A stretch of 64,000 nt of DNA from Chrysogorgia sp. JL179-B06 (GCA_035772405.1 JAYKKM010000047.1:3762001-3826000), one strand, 5' to 3'. Counted from the stretch's first letter, positions 1-12,332 are shown. The notes: a model not told the origin generated them from the letters alone. Translations and numbers: made by a program.

Positions 1-85
1 TAAAAGTCTATAACAACTCAGTGTGCATTGCGCACTTTTACTGGCTGAAATGACAAAACATAATTGCAGTGTCTGGCTATCATGA

Positions 86-134
86 GCAACTGTGGACAGC
101 TGTTTCGCTCTATCGGAGCTCGTCAGCACAGTGT
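86..134 (-). ncRNA. Hammerhead ribozyme, family A copy 1
   Basis: Read on the minus strand, this is a complete type I hammerhead. The core is CUGACGA (120-126), GAAA, then GUC (95-97), the cleavage triplet. Helix I is ACUGUG (127-132) with CACAGU (89-94). Helix II is GCUC/GAGC with a CGAUA loop. Helix III is the self-complementary ACAGCUGU, which has no room for a loop in a monomer, so a dimer of two ribozymes is the likely active form, as known for Penelope and retrozyme hammerheads. A second copy at 33.6 kb has different but paired helix I and II bases. Catalytic activity is inferred from the fold. Confidence 0.8.
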
Positions 135-182
135 AGCTGATGATAAGCCAGCACATCAAAAAGGTATATACATCATCACAGT

Positions 183-416
<234 letters not shown>

Positions 417-466
417 TTAGCATATAGTCAGATCTCTCCAATCTACACTCATATATCTAATTTTAG

Positions 467-517
467 TCTTATCGTTGCCATTGGAACCGCTACCTGGAAA
501 ATCTGGAGAAGATCAAG
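467..517 (+). CDS. Possible internal exon of unrecognised spliced gene
   Basis: This is a 51-bp open stretch between an AG acceptor (preceding bases ctaattttag) and a GT donor (gtttgt, weak). It enters in phase 1 and leaves in phase 1, matching the phase needed by the strong exon at 1886. It would encode a short Leu/Pro-rich peptide (LSLPLEPLPGKSGEDQ). The signal peptide and first exon would then lie to the left of the window. It could be a chance open stretch, since the donor is poor and the exon is short. Confidence 0.3.
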
Positions 518-559
518 GTTTGTCAAAATTTGAATATAACAAAAATATATGTCATTTAT

Positions 560-860
560 CATATAATAGCCGGCAGATATGAGCTATTCAAATTCAGCAA
601 TCGTATTGGTTCTTAATACTAGCAAACTCTCAGCTCAGCTAATATCCTATTAGTGTATAATGAAAAACAAAATGGAGGAATGTTTTGCTAAAGTGACTTA
701 GCAAGAAACCAGGTATTTGTTTATTAAAACAATACGAACAAATACTTAAAAATATCACGTGTGTCTATATTATAAAACAATTATAGCAGCTTCGCGCCTC
801 GTAGGTTATGAGCTCGTATATATACTCGAGCTCAATCATATGGTGATAATTGTTAAATAT
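560..860. repeat. Dispersed repeat, copy 1
   Basis: The segment runs from about ctcagctaatatcctattag to gataattgttaaatattta. It resembles 9740-10190 (shared words include aacaaaatgg, aaaaatacct/aaaatac and ataattgttaaatat). No coding capacity was seen. It is probably a decayed transposon. Confidence 0.55.
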
Positions 861-1487
861 TTACCAAAAGAGTTATAATGACTATATATGGCTTGCCCAC
901 AAAAATATTTTTGACATATTGCCGAACTTTATGGAAAGAAAATAAATAGAGAGGATAAAGCTGGATCGGCTAACCAGTTGAAAATTTCAAAACCATGCGT
1001 TTGCGCGAGTGGATACATTTTAATTGTGGATCAAAGTTGCAAAACCGTACTCAGTATTAAATGTATCTATCACACAAATTACTAACCACGAGTTAGGGGC
1101 TTGCATAAATTAATGATGTAACAATCATTACGTGAAATAAAGAAAAAACTGTCACTAGTTGCATTCAGTGACATCATTATAAACGTAATTTCTCAGAAAT
1201 TACGCGACAGCTGGGAATGAATTCGTTATTAGGTAGAACTGTTTACTGAATTACCAACCTATGTCGATACGTTTACACTGCAACGAATTCAATCACTCGT
1301 ATAAGACGTATATAAGATAGTACTCATCGATTCCAGGTAGGATATTCAAATTCATAGAAAGTTGTCACTGGGCTAAGGCCCAGTACTCAGGTATAAAAAT
1401 ATTGATATGCATACAATATTTTCATTTCTGATAGGAGATTGTGGGTTCATAGTCTTATGGGCAGTTTTGGTCAACTACACGCTTGCC

Positions 1488-1820
1488 CTGTTATTCAAAG
1501 TTCCTATCTCTTTGGGGCCTTTACATATTCGTAATATTTAATTCTTCCTGAGTAAAATCATAATATATATTGTCAGCCGAAAATTTCATCTTCATGGAGT
1601 TTTTGTCAAAGTTACCGGATATGATGTCACAAGAGGCATTCCAAACCAGTTTTCTTTTGTTACTTGCCACAAAAATCATCTGATACATTTAACAACAAAA
1701 AAGCCCATGAAGATGAAATTATCGGCTGACAAGATATGTTATGATTTTGCTCAGAAAGACCCAAATATTACGAATATGTAGAATCCCCAAACGTGAGATT
1801 GGCACTTTAACAACCGCGTC
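1488..1820. mobile_element. Foldback/MITE-like inverted repeat
   Basis: Two arms of about 125 bp (1488-1615 and 1690-1820) are inverted copies of each other. Examples are ttgtcagccgaaaatttcat against atgaaattatcggctgacaa, and tttacatattcgtaatatt against its complement near 1770. There is no ORF. It sits just before the exon at 1886. Confidence 0.7.
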
Positions 1821-1885
1821 TTGGCCTATCATTTTAGGCTGATAATTATTAAAGTTCTCAGAAATTATCATGTTCTACATTTCAG

Positions 1886-2083
1886 TAAAAGAAGCTGTCC
1901 ACAAAGCTGAACTAGGGGCAAGAAACGCTGCACTACAAAATGAGAAAAATGGCAATAGTGCTGAAATGAGAGTAGCGGCGATAAAGGCAAAGCTGAATGC
2001 GCAGCATGCAATAAAACAACATATGCACAAAGATCATAAATTGCATTCCAAGCTAAAACCCTTACGAAAATGGGGACATACAA
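1886..2083 (+). CDS. Exon: Ala/Lys-rich helical segment
   Basis: The acceptor is ttctacatttcag and the donor is gtaagc. It is open in the frame beginning VKEAVHKAELGARN and ends in phase 1. It is the strongest exon by splice signals. An antisense open frame over the same bases is a shadow. Confidence 0.65.
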
Positions 2084-5000
2084 GTAAGCGTAAATGTTGT
2101 GTTAGATCTTAATGAAATCTTATATTAAAATGTTACGTTTATATAGATTATAACTTCTATATAAACCAGTTTAAAAGTTATAATCACAGACCATATTCAT
2201 CAATGGTCGCTAATTTAATATTATTTTATATGCATTGCAATTAAAGGAAAATGTAATGATTCCTTAATAAATGTAAACAAATCAATCATTATGAATTATC
2301 TGATTCTACAATCCTTTTACAGATCACTTAAACAATAATTTCAAGTCGTATAATCACCAACCTTATGATTTTTCAACAATGTCACCTCACCAGTTTCGAC
2401 GACGCAGGCACAGGTATGTATACACAGTAAAAACGGAATGGTTATTTCAACTAACAAAAATTGGTTGAAATGTGGATCTGAGACAAACAGTTGCAAATGG
2501 TCATAACAACCAATTAATAAATGGTTGACACATTTACATGGTTACATTTACCATTTTCGAATGGTTGAAACTACCATTGTGAAGTGTTGTACCAACCAAT
2601 TTAAAATAGTAGATTTAACCATTTTATTTTAGTACATATAACCAATTATGATGGGTGTATATGACAAATTACATTTGGTCATGGAAGTTGTAACCAATTA
2701 GCAATGGTAGATTTAACCAATTTAGAATACTACACAGGGTGGATCTGAGGTAATCAATTTTAAATGGTTAAAGTGTGTTATTTTAACAATTTTTTATTGG
2801 TTTAAAATGAGTTGTAGAAATAGTAGTATTAACCATTACACAAATGGTTAACATTTAATGCACAAATCTTCTCCATCTTATGAAATATAACATAACACAA
2901 CAAAACAAAACACAAATTTGATGGAAAATATTTTATCTCAATGCTTCCTGTTTTATAAATGTTTACAAAATTCTTAACAAAAAGTGCTATATAAGGGGCT
3001 GATTACATGGACTGATTACTCAGCCTGGGCTAAAATCTCAGCCCAGTAAGCGGTTACGTGGAATTTCAGACTTGGCTGAAATTCCAGCTTGGTTGAAGCA
3101 ACCCGGGCTGAAATCACCCATGTAATTGTATACTTTTTCAGTCTGGTCAGCTGGGCTGATAATTCTCCATGTAATCAGCCCCTAAGTAATTACAAATAGA
3201 TTATTATAATTGGCTTGGCTTGTGACCAGCATTAACACAGTCTTGTGAGCAAAATATATAAATAAATAATAAAATTATATCAAGGAATTTATGTATAGTG
3301 CATATAAAAATGTTTTTCAGTGAAAAACAGTTCTTCCTAAAAATATCCCTAGTCTATTCTTTTAAACTTAAAATTAAATTTTCAACCCCAATGGGAAGAG
3401 ATGAACTTTGAATATCAAATAATAAAAAATCTAAAAATACTATACCGACCGGTTATATTGTCATGCATGAATGTTCAGAGTTGCGTCTATTGTTTTCAAC
3501 CTCGTTTCCAGGGCCTTCTCCTTTTTTAAATTGGGAGTGCGGGAAAAGGCCCTGGCATCAACTGGTCACACCACCAAGAAATACCATAGGTACAATAAAT
3601 TAGAGACTTAACGTATCATGCAAAATCATTGTAAGTAGCGGACCCGTTGGAGAACTTTCGTATGTTGCGTGGGCTTGGACTTGCATTGAATAGCGGTAAT
3701 TTCCCTTCCTTTTGTTTAAAACTGCTTCAAGTGAAGTGTTTTGATTTGACAGTCTATGATGTTGTTGCTGTTTTTCCTATGGTTTCGGTAAATCGTTGCT
3801 TTTTAACTTCTTCCGAATTTCCTACCTACCAAGTTGGGCAAGAACATTGTAATTGTTGTTTGTCCTCTCAACGCCAAAATAGATGATCAGCTGAATTAAA
3901 GTTTTGAAAGATAAGAACAGCTTTTGTAAGGACAACAACAAATCCGGCACTGAATCTTAACATCGAGCAGTGAATCTTTTTAGGAGTTGATTTTTCCATA
4001 CTATCCGCCATTCTCGTTGCTAAAAAAACTCTGCTATGCGCGCCGCTTTTAAACTGATCATAACTGGCCAAACTCGCAAAATTATGCACTATGTTTTCGG
4101 AGGAATGTTTAAGAAAAGCAATCAACCAATGAAAGCTTTTTCATTCTCGGTATCTCATGGCTCCTACGGACAGCTCTCCATATATAATCACGCGAAGAAT
4201 TCAAGTTTGGCACTTAACCATGCCCTGTCCATCTTAATAGAGTCGCGCTGAAATGAGTTCAACACTGTTCATGCCCGCTCTTTTGAGAACTTCCGCATTT
4301 GTAACGCTGTTCTAATGCCCAAAATTCCCCTGAACTGAATCAATCCCTCATTTATACTGAGTATTATGTTTCTGCAGCTGAGTATAATAATGCAGGTGGC
4401 ATAAGATGCCTGGAAATCACGATCACGCTAACCCGGAAATTGTTGGGATTGTACCTTGATCTATAAGCACCTGCATGGGAAGCACAATCACAGTTGATTA
4501 CAGAGTAGACAAGGAGATATACAGAAGTGCATACGAAGTGCATGTGCCTCCTTTGGTAAACTATAAAAACGCTTATGGTCACAATCAGGAATTCGTGTTG
4601 CAACTAATGAAGATATTACCAGACGCCGGCTGAAACTATATCATTGATTTTAAAACCCAACTCTTTTGCGCAACCAATGCTGTATCATCTGCAAATAAGA
4701 GCTCAGGGGTGAGCTTAATAATTGTGTTTGTCTTTGTATTCAGCCAGTCTAAGTTGAACAACTTAATTTCCATCATATGACATGCACGTGCGGGTATCTA
4801 TAGACTCCTTTGCTCACTTTCATATGCAGCTTAGTTCTGGTACTATACTCCTAAAAACAGGACGAAAAGGTTTGACTCTAAGACAAAACCTTACTATATA
4901 GTTGGTACCATGGCTAATTGAAAACATTTCGGCGGATTGTATAGGTTTCCGTGTAAAACCATGGCTATAAATTAATAATTCCATCGTCCGATCATTCCTC

Positions 5001-8000
5001 AGTTCCTCCCTTATTTGAAACTAATTAGGAATATCTGCGAGAGCATCCTGCTGCATCATTGATTCGCAGTAAGTCATAGCAGTGTTCCTTCCATCTGTTG
5101 AGGATTGAGTCCTTTTCAGTGAGCGTCTCATTTCCATCCTTACTCGCGAGGGAGTCGATCTTATGATACATATGATTTTCGGTATTTATTTCATTTACCG
5201 TTCTTGTTTGATAAAGGTCGATAAACAAACAAATAAAAACAAAGTGAAATGGACTGAACAATAATTATGGTAGCTATAATTATACCGTAAGAATTCTCGT
5301 CAGCGTATGCGAATGAAATTCAAATGAATGCTTGAAAGTCTATTCAATATCAAGATCTAGATTCTCTAAAGGCTGCTTCTCATATAATCATCCCGATCAT
5401 CCGAGTCGTTTCAAAAAGCTCGCAGACGATCAGGACGGTTTATATGTATATACAGTAATCGTACCGATTGTCTGCGCACGTTTTTTAAACGACTCGGACG
5501 ATCAGGATGATTATATGAAAACCAGCATTTATATACCTACAATATCAATAGATCTCCAGCAAATATATTTTTAAAGGGCACTTTTTGGTATCGAGGAGGA
5601 GCTTAATTACTGGAAAGGGGCGCTTATTGTAAATGGCGCTTAACATTTAAAAAAACAAGATCAAAGCAGGGAGTCCTATTAGAGGTGCGCATATTCGAAG
5701 GAGACGCTAAATGAAATTTTAGGGTAACCAGGTAAAGCAAACTTTGTAAATACACTAACAAAATAATAAATAAATAATGATATCTAAAAGCTATTTACAA
5801 AAAGATTAGAATTATATAAATTACCCATATAATATCTAAATGTCTTTAGTAAAATGCTAATTTAAATAAATGTTTCTTCAGCTTACATTTAAACACTTGA
5901 ACAGATTCACTCATTCTTATTTCCATAGGCAGTCCATTCCATAATTTCGGCACTTGAGATGATATGTAGGTTGCTGAAGCAATAGCTTATCAGCCGACCT
6001 GAGGGCACGCCGCGGACCATGTAGCTGTAATAAATCACTTAGGTAGGCATGCGATAACAACCTTTATTATAAGTATATAACAGAGTCTTGAATGTGATTC
6101 GCTGTTCCACTGGGAGCCAATGTAACTCGATATGATCACATTTGCGCTTCAGCGAAATAAGCCTAGCAGCTGAATTGAGCACGTATTGTAATCGCCGAAT
6201 AAGGAGACTTTGAAGGCCATACAATAGAGTATTACAGCTGTCGATTCTGGATATAACAAACGCGTTGATAAGGGTCTTGGCAGAATAAAAACTTAAGAAT
6301 CTTCTAACCCTAGAAATGCTTCTGATATGATAAAAACCGTTCTTACAAATTTCATTAACATGACTCTCGAGATTCATCGTGTTATCAAAGATGACACGGT
6401 TCTTCGCAGAGTAGGAGGGTGCGACAGGGACAGTCCCAATCAGAACAGACTCCAGGTGAGACTGAACACGACTCTTGGAATGTATAGCACCAGGAGGTCA
6501 GTCTTGTCGCTGTTAAGCTGGATATGTATCGAGCTGGATATCTATTAAGCTGGATATAACTAATATGTCTTACATAAAAGGAAATGCGAGAGGAAGCACG
6601 ATAATGACCATGTTACCTGATTTTCTCTGTACTTGAATTTGCGTAAATTTTTGTTCCGCAGAAACATGTTATCAAAAATGATCAGCCTCAAAGATTTGAC
6701 AAGTGATACCGCTGTCGCAAATAACTATAAAGAGGACACGACACTGGAAGACAGACTGGCTCTCGAGGCCGAAGAGGATAAGAAATACGCAAATTCTGAC
6801 AACGATATTTATAGCTCTGCCCGATCATCCTTGTCAGGCCAAGACGCTACACAAGTAAGTCAATACAATCTGTTTATTAATATACAATGGCCGATATTTT
6901 TTCGCATCGATCAATTTTATATTTTCGCCTAAATTTTTCGTCATCGTTGTAAGTCGGCTAAGCAACACACATATCAAATTTTAAGCCAATTTGGTGAATT
7001 ATTTCCTACATTTCTAAACACGGTGAATTTTGACCTTTTTGACCCACATGCATAGAAAGTATTGTCTTTGTGGTGTATAAATAGCTTGCGTATATATTTG
7101 AAAGTATGAGCTCCCGTGCGGGTGGACCGGTGCGGGTGGGATCTCTGCAGAGACTCTGCTGAAGGTAACCCTTATACCGTAACCTCTCCTTGTGGGGGGT
7201 AGGGGGAGCAGAGAAGGGGGTTCATTTTTTCTCACTGACCATTTTTTTGCTTTGTTAAACTGTATTTACATTGATTATTTTCAATTCAACAGATGATAAA
7301 CTGCTTTTTCTTCCACGCTTTTTCTTCGATTATTTTCAATTTACCTGTTATTGCTTATTAACTCTTTCCCGACAGGCTGAAAAACATCCAAAATTGAACC
7401 ACCTCTTTGTTCTATTGATATCTCTTGAAATAACCATAACTGTTGCGAAAGCTATACATTTTCTGAAAGCCCAATAAACCGGCTTTTACTCGTGCTTTTA
7501 AATTTCCCGAACAAAACACATTATGTTAATATAAATTAGCATTAATTATCATAAATCAGGTTGAAAAATTTACATTTTTCTAGAAAAGGCCATCTTGCAC
7601 GCCCGCGTAGCATCTTGAAAACTCAAAATGCCACCAATCGCAGAGTTGTTTATGAAATCAAATCAAACTTGGCGTGTGCGTGGATCTCATGTTCCTGGAG
7701 CTTGTCGAATTTCAATTTTTAATCTTGCGTTAGCGTGTGCCGTGTTTTTCGATTGACGACTTTGCGGGTCTTCTAAGACCCGTTTTGACTGGGCCGGTCA
7801 GGAAAGAGTTAAGGTTATAAGAAATTTCAGATTGATATTGGTAGTCGTTATGTAGCAAATTCTACAGGGTCTTATCTCCGCTCCCCGCCCGCCCCCCACT
7901 GCGAAAAGAAACTGGTCACGTGCCACCCAGAATCTGGGTGATAAAAAATGATTACATGGGAAAGGACCCACGGATTTTAATTATCTACAAATATCAATCA

Positions 8001-11000
8001 CGACTCGCGAATGTTTGCTATTTGCTACGTCCTCAGTAATGCGAAAATGGATGACGAATCCGCAAAGTGTATAACTCTACCAAAACCTACTGCTCAAGTT
8101 CGTGTCGTCTATGTGGATCATATATACTGAGCAATATATATATATGAACAATCTGGATGAGTGTAAGTGGATACTTTATACGCATGTCAGTGACAACCGC
8201 ATGTATATAAATGCATATATATGTTTGCAAATTATACAACTAAAACATGTTACACAACAATTATGTAAACGAAACAGTCCCGATATCTCTTGTTAATCTC
8301 TGCTAATTTTGGACCATCTGAGCAGTGTGGCCCCTAGTCTCGATTGTCAAATTTAAGGTACGAAATAAATTATGTACGTTTTATCGACGAGGTCGAGGAA
8401 AACATACAAACGAACAACTGGGTCCATAACATAGCACCTGCTATTACACAGCAGACAAAATTAACCAAAAGCCATATAATAAATTCCTTATTAAAGGAGT
8501 ACTCTTGTCGAAATACAAGTGGAGTTCGTATGAACGCGATCTTACTGACTTTAGTTTATTTCCAAAGTTTCAGCATTCATATCAACAAGAAGATATCGCA
8601 AATTGAAGTTGGAGAGTTTGTCCAATTTCGACGCCATATTTGTTTCTCAAACATGAGTGCTATTATCTCGTACGTATTATTCCTAAGAAGCTCCTCTACT
8701 TTCCCGCATGAGGAACTAAAATAGTTTATTTTGACTAATTCTCCTCCAAAGAGCACTCACAACAGCTATCACAGATAAAGAAGCACTCAATGACGTCATA
8801 TTTTCAAAACAAATATGGCGTCAAAATCCTCAAATTTTCAACTTTAGAGGAAATAATTAAATTGATAGATGCTGAAACTTTGAGAATCAACTAAAGTCAG
8901 TAAGATCTTTCATACGAACTTCTTTTGTATTTGGGCTAGAGTACCCCTTTATCCTCGTTTTCTTGCTCCACACAGAGCTCGCTCTCGCTTGGTTAATACG
9001 TTTTTAATAATACTAATTTTCTAACATTTATTAATCTTATACATTATAAATCCCAGAAAACCATAGAAATAACCTCATCAGTACTCTAGGGTCGAACCTA
9101 AATACCCCATCTCAGTGTTGAGTTCAGTTCTTCACTAGAGCTTAGCCTCTCTCTAAGGTAAAATAACTCCTTATTTTTATTTGATTAACGTATTTTCAAC
9201 ATCTCATACGTTTCGTAGAGCATTCAAAATCAAGTGGCCAGTGAAAGTGCTAGGGAGCTTAAGGAAATACAACAGCAAATCAGTGCTGAATCACAGAACT
9301 CTCTGGGAAAGACTTCAATGGGCCCGTCGAATTCAGGAGCATTGTTTCAGGGAAACCCTTCGGCGCAAAAACTGGGTCAACAAAAACCAGCGACCCGGAA
9401 CGGCATGATGAGCGTACAATCAGGTGTGTAAAAAGGTCTGGAATAGTTTGATTATACCTTAAGGGGTTCTCTTTGTTTTTATGAGATTGTTTCTATAATA
9501 ATTTATATATCTACTGTATTAGTTTAACAATACTTTTATTGCATAATTTAGGGAGAATAGGTCTTAAGTCGAGGAAAAATACAAAGGAAAATAATAACCG
9601 TGTTATGTTTTTATATGTTGCATTATAAACAATCTGCAGGTTGTAAACAGTCAGGTTGTAAACATTCATGATAGTCACAGTTTCAAGTTATTTATACGTA
9701 TTATGATATAGACATCTATAGATATGATCTATTCTGCAATGTGAATGGTTCTTATACTAGCAGGCTATCAGCTCTTAGTGGTCTATTACAAATTCGGCAT
9801 TCTGATTGGCTGAGATACTAGTGGTCTATTGGTGATAGTAGCATTATCCAATCACAAACCTTAACTGGAATATTCCTATCCTGACCAATCAGAAGCCAAG
9901 ACATATTCACACTGCAAGCAAAACCTGAAATCTAGGGGGCTTCGCCCTCGTTGACTATCTCATACTCATAGACAACTCGGGCTCGTTGTCTAATTGTTAA
10001 ATATCCTATTAGTAATGGTGAAAACAAAATGGCGGATTATTTTGATAAAGTGAATGAGCAAAAAATCAGATATTTGCTTGATAAATCAACACGTAAAAAT
10101 ACCTAAAACCATGATTGTCTATATTAGTTAAAAACCATGATTGTCATATACAACTTGAGCTCATGATATAATTGTTAAATATATACTGTAAATTATGTTT
10201 GTTAATTGTTATGTACTATTTACAATACAAGTGGCCGTGTTGTATTAGGTGTATACGTTACTTTGTATTTCCGATACTACACGGACATATTAAGAAACAT
10301 AAATAGAGGATATTACGTACGAATTTTATCTTCGAGTGTTGGTAATATTTCTCACGAGTAAGCGAAGAAAACGAGTGAGAAATATTATCACGTATCTCCA
10401 AGCGGCCATGCACGAATATTCTGTTTATTCTACAGAAATCGATGAAAATTAATGTGAATTAAAATAATTTCTCAAACTCATTAATAATTCATGAGGAAAA
10501 CACCTAGAAAAATCATAACCGAGAGTGGTAATAAACGTCCATAAATTAAGCCAACTTTTCCCTCAAATTTCTCTTAAAATACTGGTTCGTTTGAGAAACT
10601 ATATCATACACTCGAAAGGCGTTTATTATCTGATTTGAAAACACCTCGAAGTTGGTTAAAAAACTCGGCTCTCGCCTAGTTTTTCAACAAACTTCTCGGT
10701 GTTTCAAATCAGATAATAAACGCGTGCTCGTGTATGATGTAATATATGAAACATGAGGTAGAGTGTTGCATCAGGATATCCAAACACCGAGACGTTTGTT
10801 GAAAACCGAGGCGAAGCCGCAGTTTTTTAACAAACTTCGAGGTGTTTGGATATCCTGATGAAACACACTGCCGAGTGTTTCATATTACATCTCAAACAAA
10901 TCAGTATTTTACGAGAAAATCGAGGTGAAAGTTGGCTTAATTTATGTAATTTCTTCCTCCGATATCCAAACCTCCGTCTCGGTGCTGATTTCCTTTGTTT

Positions 11001-11720
11001 TCGGCTCATGAATTATTAATGAGTTTGAGATGTAATATGTCATACACGAGAAGCCGTTTATTGTCTAATTTCCAAACACCGAGGCGTGAGTTGAAAACGA
11101 GGCCGCACAAATCAGTATTTTAAGAGAAATTCGAGGTGAAAGTTGTCGAAATTTTATGTTAATTAAGATCACATATTCAAACGACGTCTCGGTTATGATT
11201 TTCCTTTGTGTTTTCCTCATGAATTATTAATGATTTGAGATATATTACATCTTCACTGCTCACAGCTAATTGCACACAACTAATTTCTGAGTTAGCAAGT
11301 TTTCGTGCTATGAATGAGACAATAATGCCTTTCTTCTTAGCAATAAGTTATTCATTTTACCGCTTTTGCAGTGCTAAATAATTAGTAAGACGTTAGGAAA
11401 TTGGTCTAATGTAGATGTGTACGTTTTTATTCATTAAAGATTTAAGAAATGCGTTTAGTAATGCAGAAGGACTGAACACAGATTCTAACATCATGAGCCC
11501 TCAAGTGAGCAATGGGGAAAACGCGTTTACTGGTTTCGGTGGGAACGCGTTTACTGGTTTTGGCGAAGTAAAGAAACCAGATTACATTAATCAGATGAAC
11601 TCGAACATGGGAGGTATATCGCAAATGGTGAATCCTGAACGTTTACAAAATGAACAAATGGGAGAAGGACAAGCGTCAATGGAGGGTCCACAAGAAGGCG
11701 AGTTCACCGCTACAGAATAA
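1886..11720 (+). CDS. Unrecognised spliced gene, short isoform (5 exons visible)
   Basis: The exons are 1886-2083, 2323-2413, 6662-6854, 9219-9423 and 11440-11720. Their phases match at every junction (1, 2, 0, 1) and the spliced frame is open for 322 residues to a TAA stop. In order, the product has an Ala/Lys-rich, probably helical segment; a His/Asn-rich linker ending in a run of five to six basic residues (RRRRHR); an acidic, Leu-rich segment; a Gln/Ser/Gly-rich part; and a Gly/Asn/Met/Gln-rich tail with a duplicated NAFTGFG unit. No known domain is recognised. The low-complexity tail and basic run are compatible with a secreted structural or matrix protein, but that is speculation. The start codon lies upstream, perhaps outside the window. 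An ATTAAA lies about 50 bp after the stop. An alternative 3' exon is listed at 13508. Confidence 0.6.
2323..2413 (+). CDS. Exon: His/Asn-rich linker ending in basic run
   Basis: The acceptor is aatccttttacag and the donor is gtatgt. This 91-bp exon takes the phase-1 base from the previous exon and stays open. It ends with RRRRH and leaves in phase 2. The basic run could be a proprotein convertase site. Confidence 0.6.
2430..2870. repeat. AATGGTT/AACCATT-rich repeat tract
   Basis: An intronic stretch with many scattered copies of AATGGTT, AACCAATT and their complements, giving many small possible hairpins. No clean period or terminal repeats were identified. Confidence 0.5.
2995..3182. mobile_element. 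MITE with TAA target-site duplication (PIF/Harbinger-like)
   Basis: A 188-bp element with perfect 16-bp inverted ends GGGGCTGATTACATGG. It is flanked by TAA on both sides (2992-2994 and 3183-3185). A 3-bp TWA duplication with GGG-starting ends is typical of PIF/Harbinger elements. It is non-coding and internally rich in cagcccag/ctgggctg motifs. Confidence 0.75.
3190..5360. other. Intron sequence, nothing recognised
   Basis: A long stretch between the exons at 2323 and 6662. Several short open frames (3647-3886, 4036-4251, 4364-4603, 5025-5261) have no family resemblance or splice support. I see nothing functional here. Confidence 0.5.
5374..5527. mobile_element. Short foldback element
   Basis: Inverted arms of about 50 bp read catataatcatcccgatcat near 5378 and atgatcaggatgattatatg-like on the other side (5489-5520). 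They include gagtcgtttc/aaacgactc. The middle is about 50 bp. Non-coding. Confidence 0.65.
5850..6545 (-). pseudogene. CR1/L2-like LINE 3' fragment (RT C-terminus)
   Basis: The minus-strand open part at 6039-6377 reads like the end of a non-LTR reverse transcriptase: NLESHVNEICKNGFYHIRSI, then the RLQYVLNSAARLI and LHWLPVEQRI signatures. Related sequence continues upstream with a stop (to about 6545) and downstream with a frame change to about 5860, ending in a FKCxLKKHLF-type tail. It is 5' truncated and broken by stops and frameshifts. It lies in an intron of the spliced gene. Confidence 0.75.
6662..6854 (+). CDS. Exon: acidic Leu-rich segment
   Basis: The acceptor is ttttgttccgcag and the donor is gtaagt. 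The 193-bp exon takes two bases from the previous exon and ends in phase 0. It encodes MLSKMISLKDLTSD, an acidic stretch (LEDRLALEAEEDKK), and ends SGQDATQ. Confidence 0.6.
7362..7808. mobile_element. MITE with TTAA target site (piggyBac-like), copy 1
   Basis: A 447-bp element flanked by TTAA at 7358-7361 and 7809-7812. The inverted ends are CTCTTTCCCGAC and GTCAGGAAAGAG (one mismatch). TTAA targets with CYCTTT ends are typical of piggyBac-type elements. It is non-coding. A partly deleted inverted copy lies at 41785-42172 and a shorter one at 42362-42475. Confidence 0.75.
8492..8951. mobile_element. 460-bp element with about 95-bp inverted ends
   Basis: The left arm 8492-8575 and right arm 8870-8951 are inverted copies. 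Examples are gagttcgtatgaa against ttcatacgaac, and cttactgactttag against ctaaagtcagtaag. The ends read TAAAGGRGTACTCT, which would fit a TA target. The open frame at 8344-8724 overlaps the arm and is not a gene. Confidence 0.7.
9219..9423 (+). CDS. Exon: Gln/Ser/Gly-rich segment
   Basis: The acceptor is catacgtttcgtag and the donor is gtgtgt. It enters in phase 0, matching the previous exon, and leaves in phase 1. It begins SIQNQVASESARELKEIQQQ (helical) and becomes Ser/Gly/Gln-rich. Its phase-1 end fits both the terminal exon at 11440 and the exon at 13508. Confidence 0.6.
9740..10190. repeat. Dispersed repeat, copy 2
   Basis: Intronic relative of the repeat at 560-860, sharing aatatcctattagt, aacaaaatggcgga-like and ataattgttaaatat words. 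It contains small internal inverted repeats. Non-coding. Confidence 0.55.
10330..11290. repeat. Complex inverted-repeat block
   Basis: The block carries repeated, inverted blocks such as acaaacttctcggtgtttcaaatcagataataaacg, ccaaacaccgag and cgaggtgtttggatatcctgatg, plus recurring tcatgaattattaatgagtttgaga. It looks like several nested or decayed copies of one foldback family. A related element lies at 31281-31482. The short minus-strand frame at 10827-11009 is spurious. Confidence 0.6.
11440..11720 (+). CDS. Terminal exon with stop, Gly/Asn/Met-rich
   Basis: The acceptor is ttttattcattaaag. The phase matches the exon ending at 9423, and it runs 93 codons to TAA (11718-11720). It contains a direct 24-bp duplication giving two NAFTGFG units, then a Met/Gln/Asn-rich tail ending in an acidic stretch (EGEFTATE). 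Confidence 0.6.
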
Positions 11721-12097
11721 CAAAATTACTCCGAGAAATTTCTAGAATTTCCAAAAGTCCCAAATATATTTTATTAAATGTCTAAGATGCATTTTTTGTA
11801 TTATTATGTTTTAAATGTGTTTTAAGACATTAAAAAATATATTTGAACAAAGCAGTCCAATGTCGCACATCGAGACACAACACCAAATAATCCTCGCTCT
11901 GTCATCTGAGTTCGGCGAGTAGCTCAATGATGATAGCGTTAAGAATATGATGGGCAATATTCCCATTTGGGACTCGAAGGAACGAAAAAATCGGTTTGCA
12001 TAGTTGCAAATTCTTTTTCATATATGTTGCAAATTATATTTGCTTAAATTTGAAAAAAGCATTATGTTTATGCAAATGTATGCAAAGTTAGGTGGTC

Positions 12098-12332
12098 AAA
12101 TTTGAGATAATAAGGCAGTTCGTTATGTCGACTGCGCATTAAAATGACGTGTTCTGCGTCGGGATAAAACTTATTTCAATTGATAACATCAGGCTGAAAT
12201 GCATTTCTATTTACACTTGCAAATTCGTTATACACTGCCTGATGTCATGAATTGAAATAAGCTTTATCCCGACGCAGAACGCGTCATTTTGACGCGCAGT
12301 CAACATTACGAACTAGCTTCTTAAATTTGCTT
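12098..12332. mobile_element. Foldback element with arms of about 90 bp
   Basis: The arms 12098-12195 and 12236-12332 are inverted copies, including gttctgcgtcgggataaa against tttatcccgacgcagaac and atttcaatt...acatcaggc against its complement. Non-coding. Confidence 0.7.

Noticed and set aside
8344..8724. 126-codon ORF
   Set aside because: It crosses the inverted arm of the element at 8492-8951 and has no family resemblance.
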